Source: Flaviramulus sp. (GTDB taxonomy: Bacteria; Bacteroidota; Bacteroidia; Flavobacteriales; Flavobacteriaceae). Taken from it: a stretch of 44,393 bases of DNA. Shown here piece after piece: positions 43,792 to 44,393 of this stretch (within the stretch, counting starts at the first letter, position 1; every line of letters begins with the position of its first letter). The notes under the pieces were generated by a model, which did no database searches, was not told the DNA's origin, and saw only the letters and a list, made by a program, of their open reading frames with translations. The position numbers and the translations under genes were made by a program. Location: positions 1 to 44,393 of the forward strand of contig NZ_JABDMV010000019.1 in assembly GCF_013001275.1 (NCBI RefSeq), read 5' to 3'.

Positions 43792-44393
43792 ATGGTCATT
43801 CATGATTTTAGTAACGATGATTCCATTTTGAATCAGTTCATTTCAGAATTGAGAGATGTCGCTATTCAAACGGACGCCATGCGGTTCAGAAAAAACATAG
43901 AACGAATTGGTGAGATACTTGGATATGAGTTAAGTAAAACTTTAAGCTATAAGACAATAAAGGTAAAGACACCTTTTGGAGCTAAGAAGATGAGTGTTTC
44001 AGAAGACAAACTCGTTTTTTGTTCTGTGTTAAGAGCTGGTTTACCATTGCATCAAGGTCTATTAAATTATTTTGATAAATCGGAAAATGCTTTTATTTCA
44101 GCCTATAGACATCATATAGATAAGAAAGATGACTTTGACGTTATTATAGAATATCTTGCTGCACCTTCTTTAAATAATAAAATTTTAGTGATTGTCGATC
44201 CCATGTTAGCTACAGGAAAAACCTTAGAGAATGTTTTAAATGCAATCAAAAAGCATGGTACACCAAAAAAAATTCATATTGTTTCAGTTATAGGCTCTAA
44301 ACATGGTGTCGCTAATGTGGAATCCAACTTTCCTAAAAACACACATTTATGGATTGCGACCATAGATGATAATTTGAGCGAAAGGGGTTATAT
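43792..44393 (+). CDS. upp: Uracil phosphoribosyltransferase (3' end outside window)
   Basis: A partial frame of 200 codons, running off the right edge; the full family length is about 210-220. The enzyme makes UMP from uracil and PRPP (pyrimidine salvage). It has the PRPP loop VIVDPMLATGKTLEN near residues 142-156, the flexible region FCSVLRAGLPLHQGLL and RHHIDKKDDF; ATIDDNLSERGY at the edge is the uracil-binding tail region. The start at 43792 (MVIHDFSNDDSILN) is typical for flavobacterial Upp. It is divergent from hpf with one shared dyad. Confidence 0.9.
   Translation, partial: MVIHDFSNDDSILNQFISELRDVAIQTDAMRFRKNIERIGEILGYELSKTLSYKTIKVKTPFGAKKMSVSEDKLVFCSVLRAGLPLHQGLLNYFDKSENAFISAYRHHIDKKDDFDVIIEYLAAPSLNNKILVIVDPMLATGKTLENVLNAIKKHGTPKKIHIVSVIGSKHGVANVESNFPKNTHLWIATIDDNLSERGY

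Overview
The window is AT-rich chromosomal DNA from a member of the Bacteroidota, most probably a marine Flavobacteriaceae. The evidence is the gene content (Bacteroidota-type MoaC-MoaB fusion, YtxJ-type bacilliredoxin, DUF2891 lipoprotein, GH16 laminarinase-like lipoprotein), the many lipoproteins with short signal peptides, and promoters of the Bacteroidota type (TTTG - about 20 nt - TAnnTTTG), seen best in front of the single tRNA gene. No insertion sequence, phage, CRISPR array or rRNA was seen. Coding density is high. The last gene (upp) runs off the right edge.

Layout. (1) 1-10.0 kb, an extracellular glycan locus: a GT4 glycosyltransferase; a translationally coupled leftward trio (1029-aa multi-spanning GT-C-like membrane protein, Ig-like secreted protein, membrane-anchored GH5-like hydrolase); and, divergently, a response-regulator/GT2 fusion, a degenerate GT2 paralogue and a mannose-6-phosphate isomerase. 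The divergent gap carries three helically phased ATCTAC repeats. (2) 10.0-16.6 kb, a compact nine-gene leftward molybdenum-cofactor operon (moeA, a ModE-type HTH, a TauE/SafE permease, mobA, moaD, moeB-rhodanese, moaE, moaCB, moaA). (3) 16.6-34.7 kb, housekeeping and lipoprotein genes: yifB/comM, DUF2891 and DUF6503-like lipoproteins, deoC, clpB, ytxJ, a GH16 glucanase followed by an MltF-like transglycosylase, fahA, glyA, a beta-helix lipoprotein, a sodium/solute symporter and tRNA-Arg(TCT). (4) 34.7-44.4 kb, a stress/dormancy block: small hypothetical genes, hsp20, a beta-CASP metallo-beta-lactamase protein overlapping an ATP-cone/PD-(D/E)XK protein, an eRF1-like small protein, four tandem two-domain universal stress proteins, an HPF/RaiA ribosome hibernation factor, and upp.

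The strongest unexplained signal is in block 4. Four 12-bp perfect dyads (TGAT-N4-ATCA; a TGATATWTATCA core resembling FNR/CRP-family sites) lie in front of hsp20, a 117-aa secreted protein, usp operons, hpf and upp. In all six directions the base 30 nt from the dyad centre begins an 8-nt element resembling the Bacteroidota -7 box (five start with TA; the upp one is GAGCTTTA). This is the geometry of class II activation at about -41.5. It suggests that one Crp/Fnr-type regulator, not encoded in the window, switches on chaperone, Usp, ribosome hibernation and uracil salvage together.
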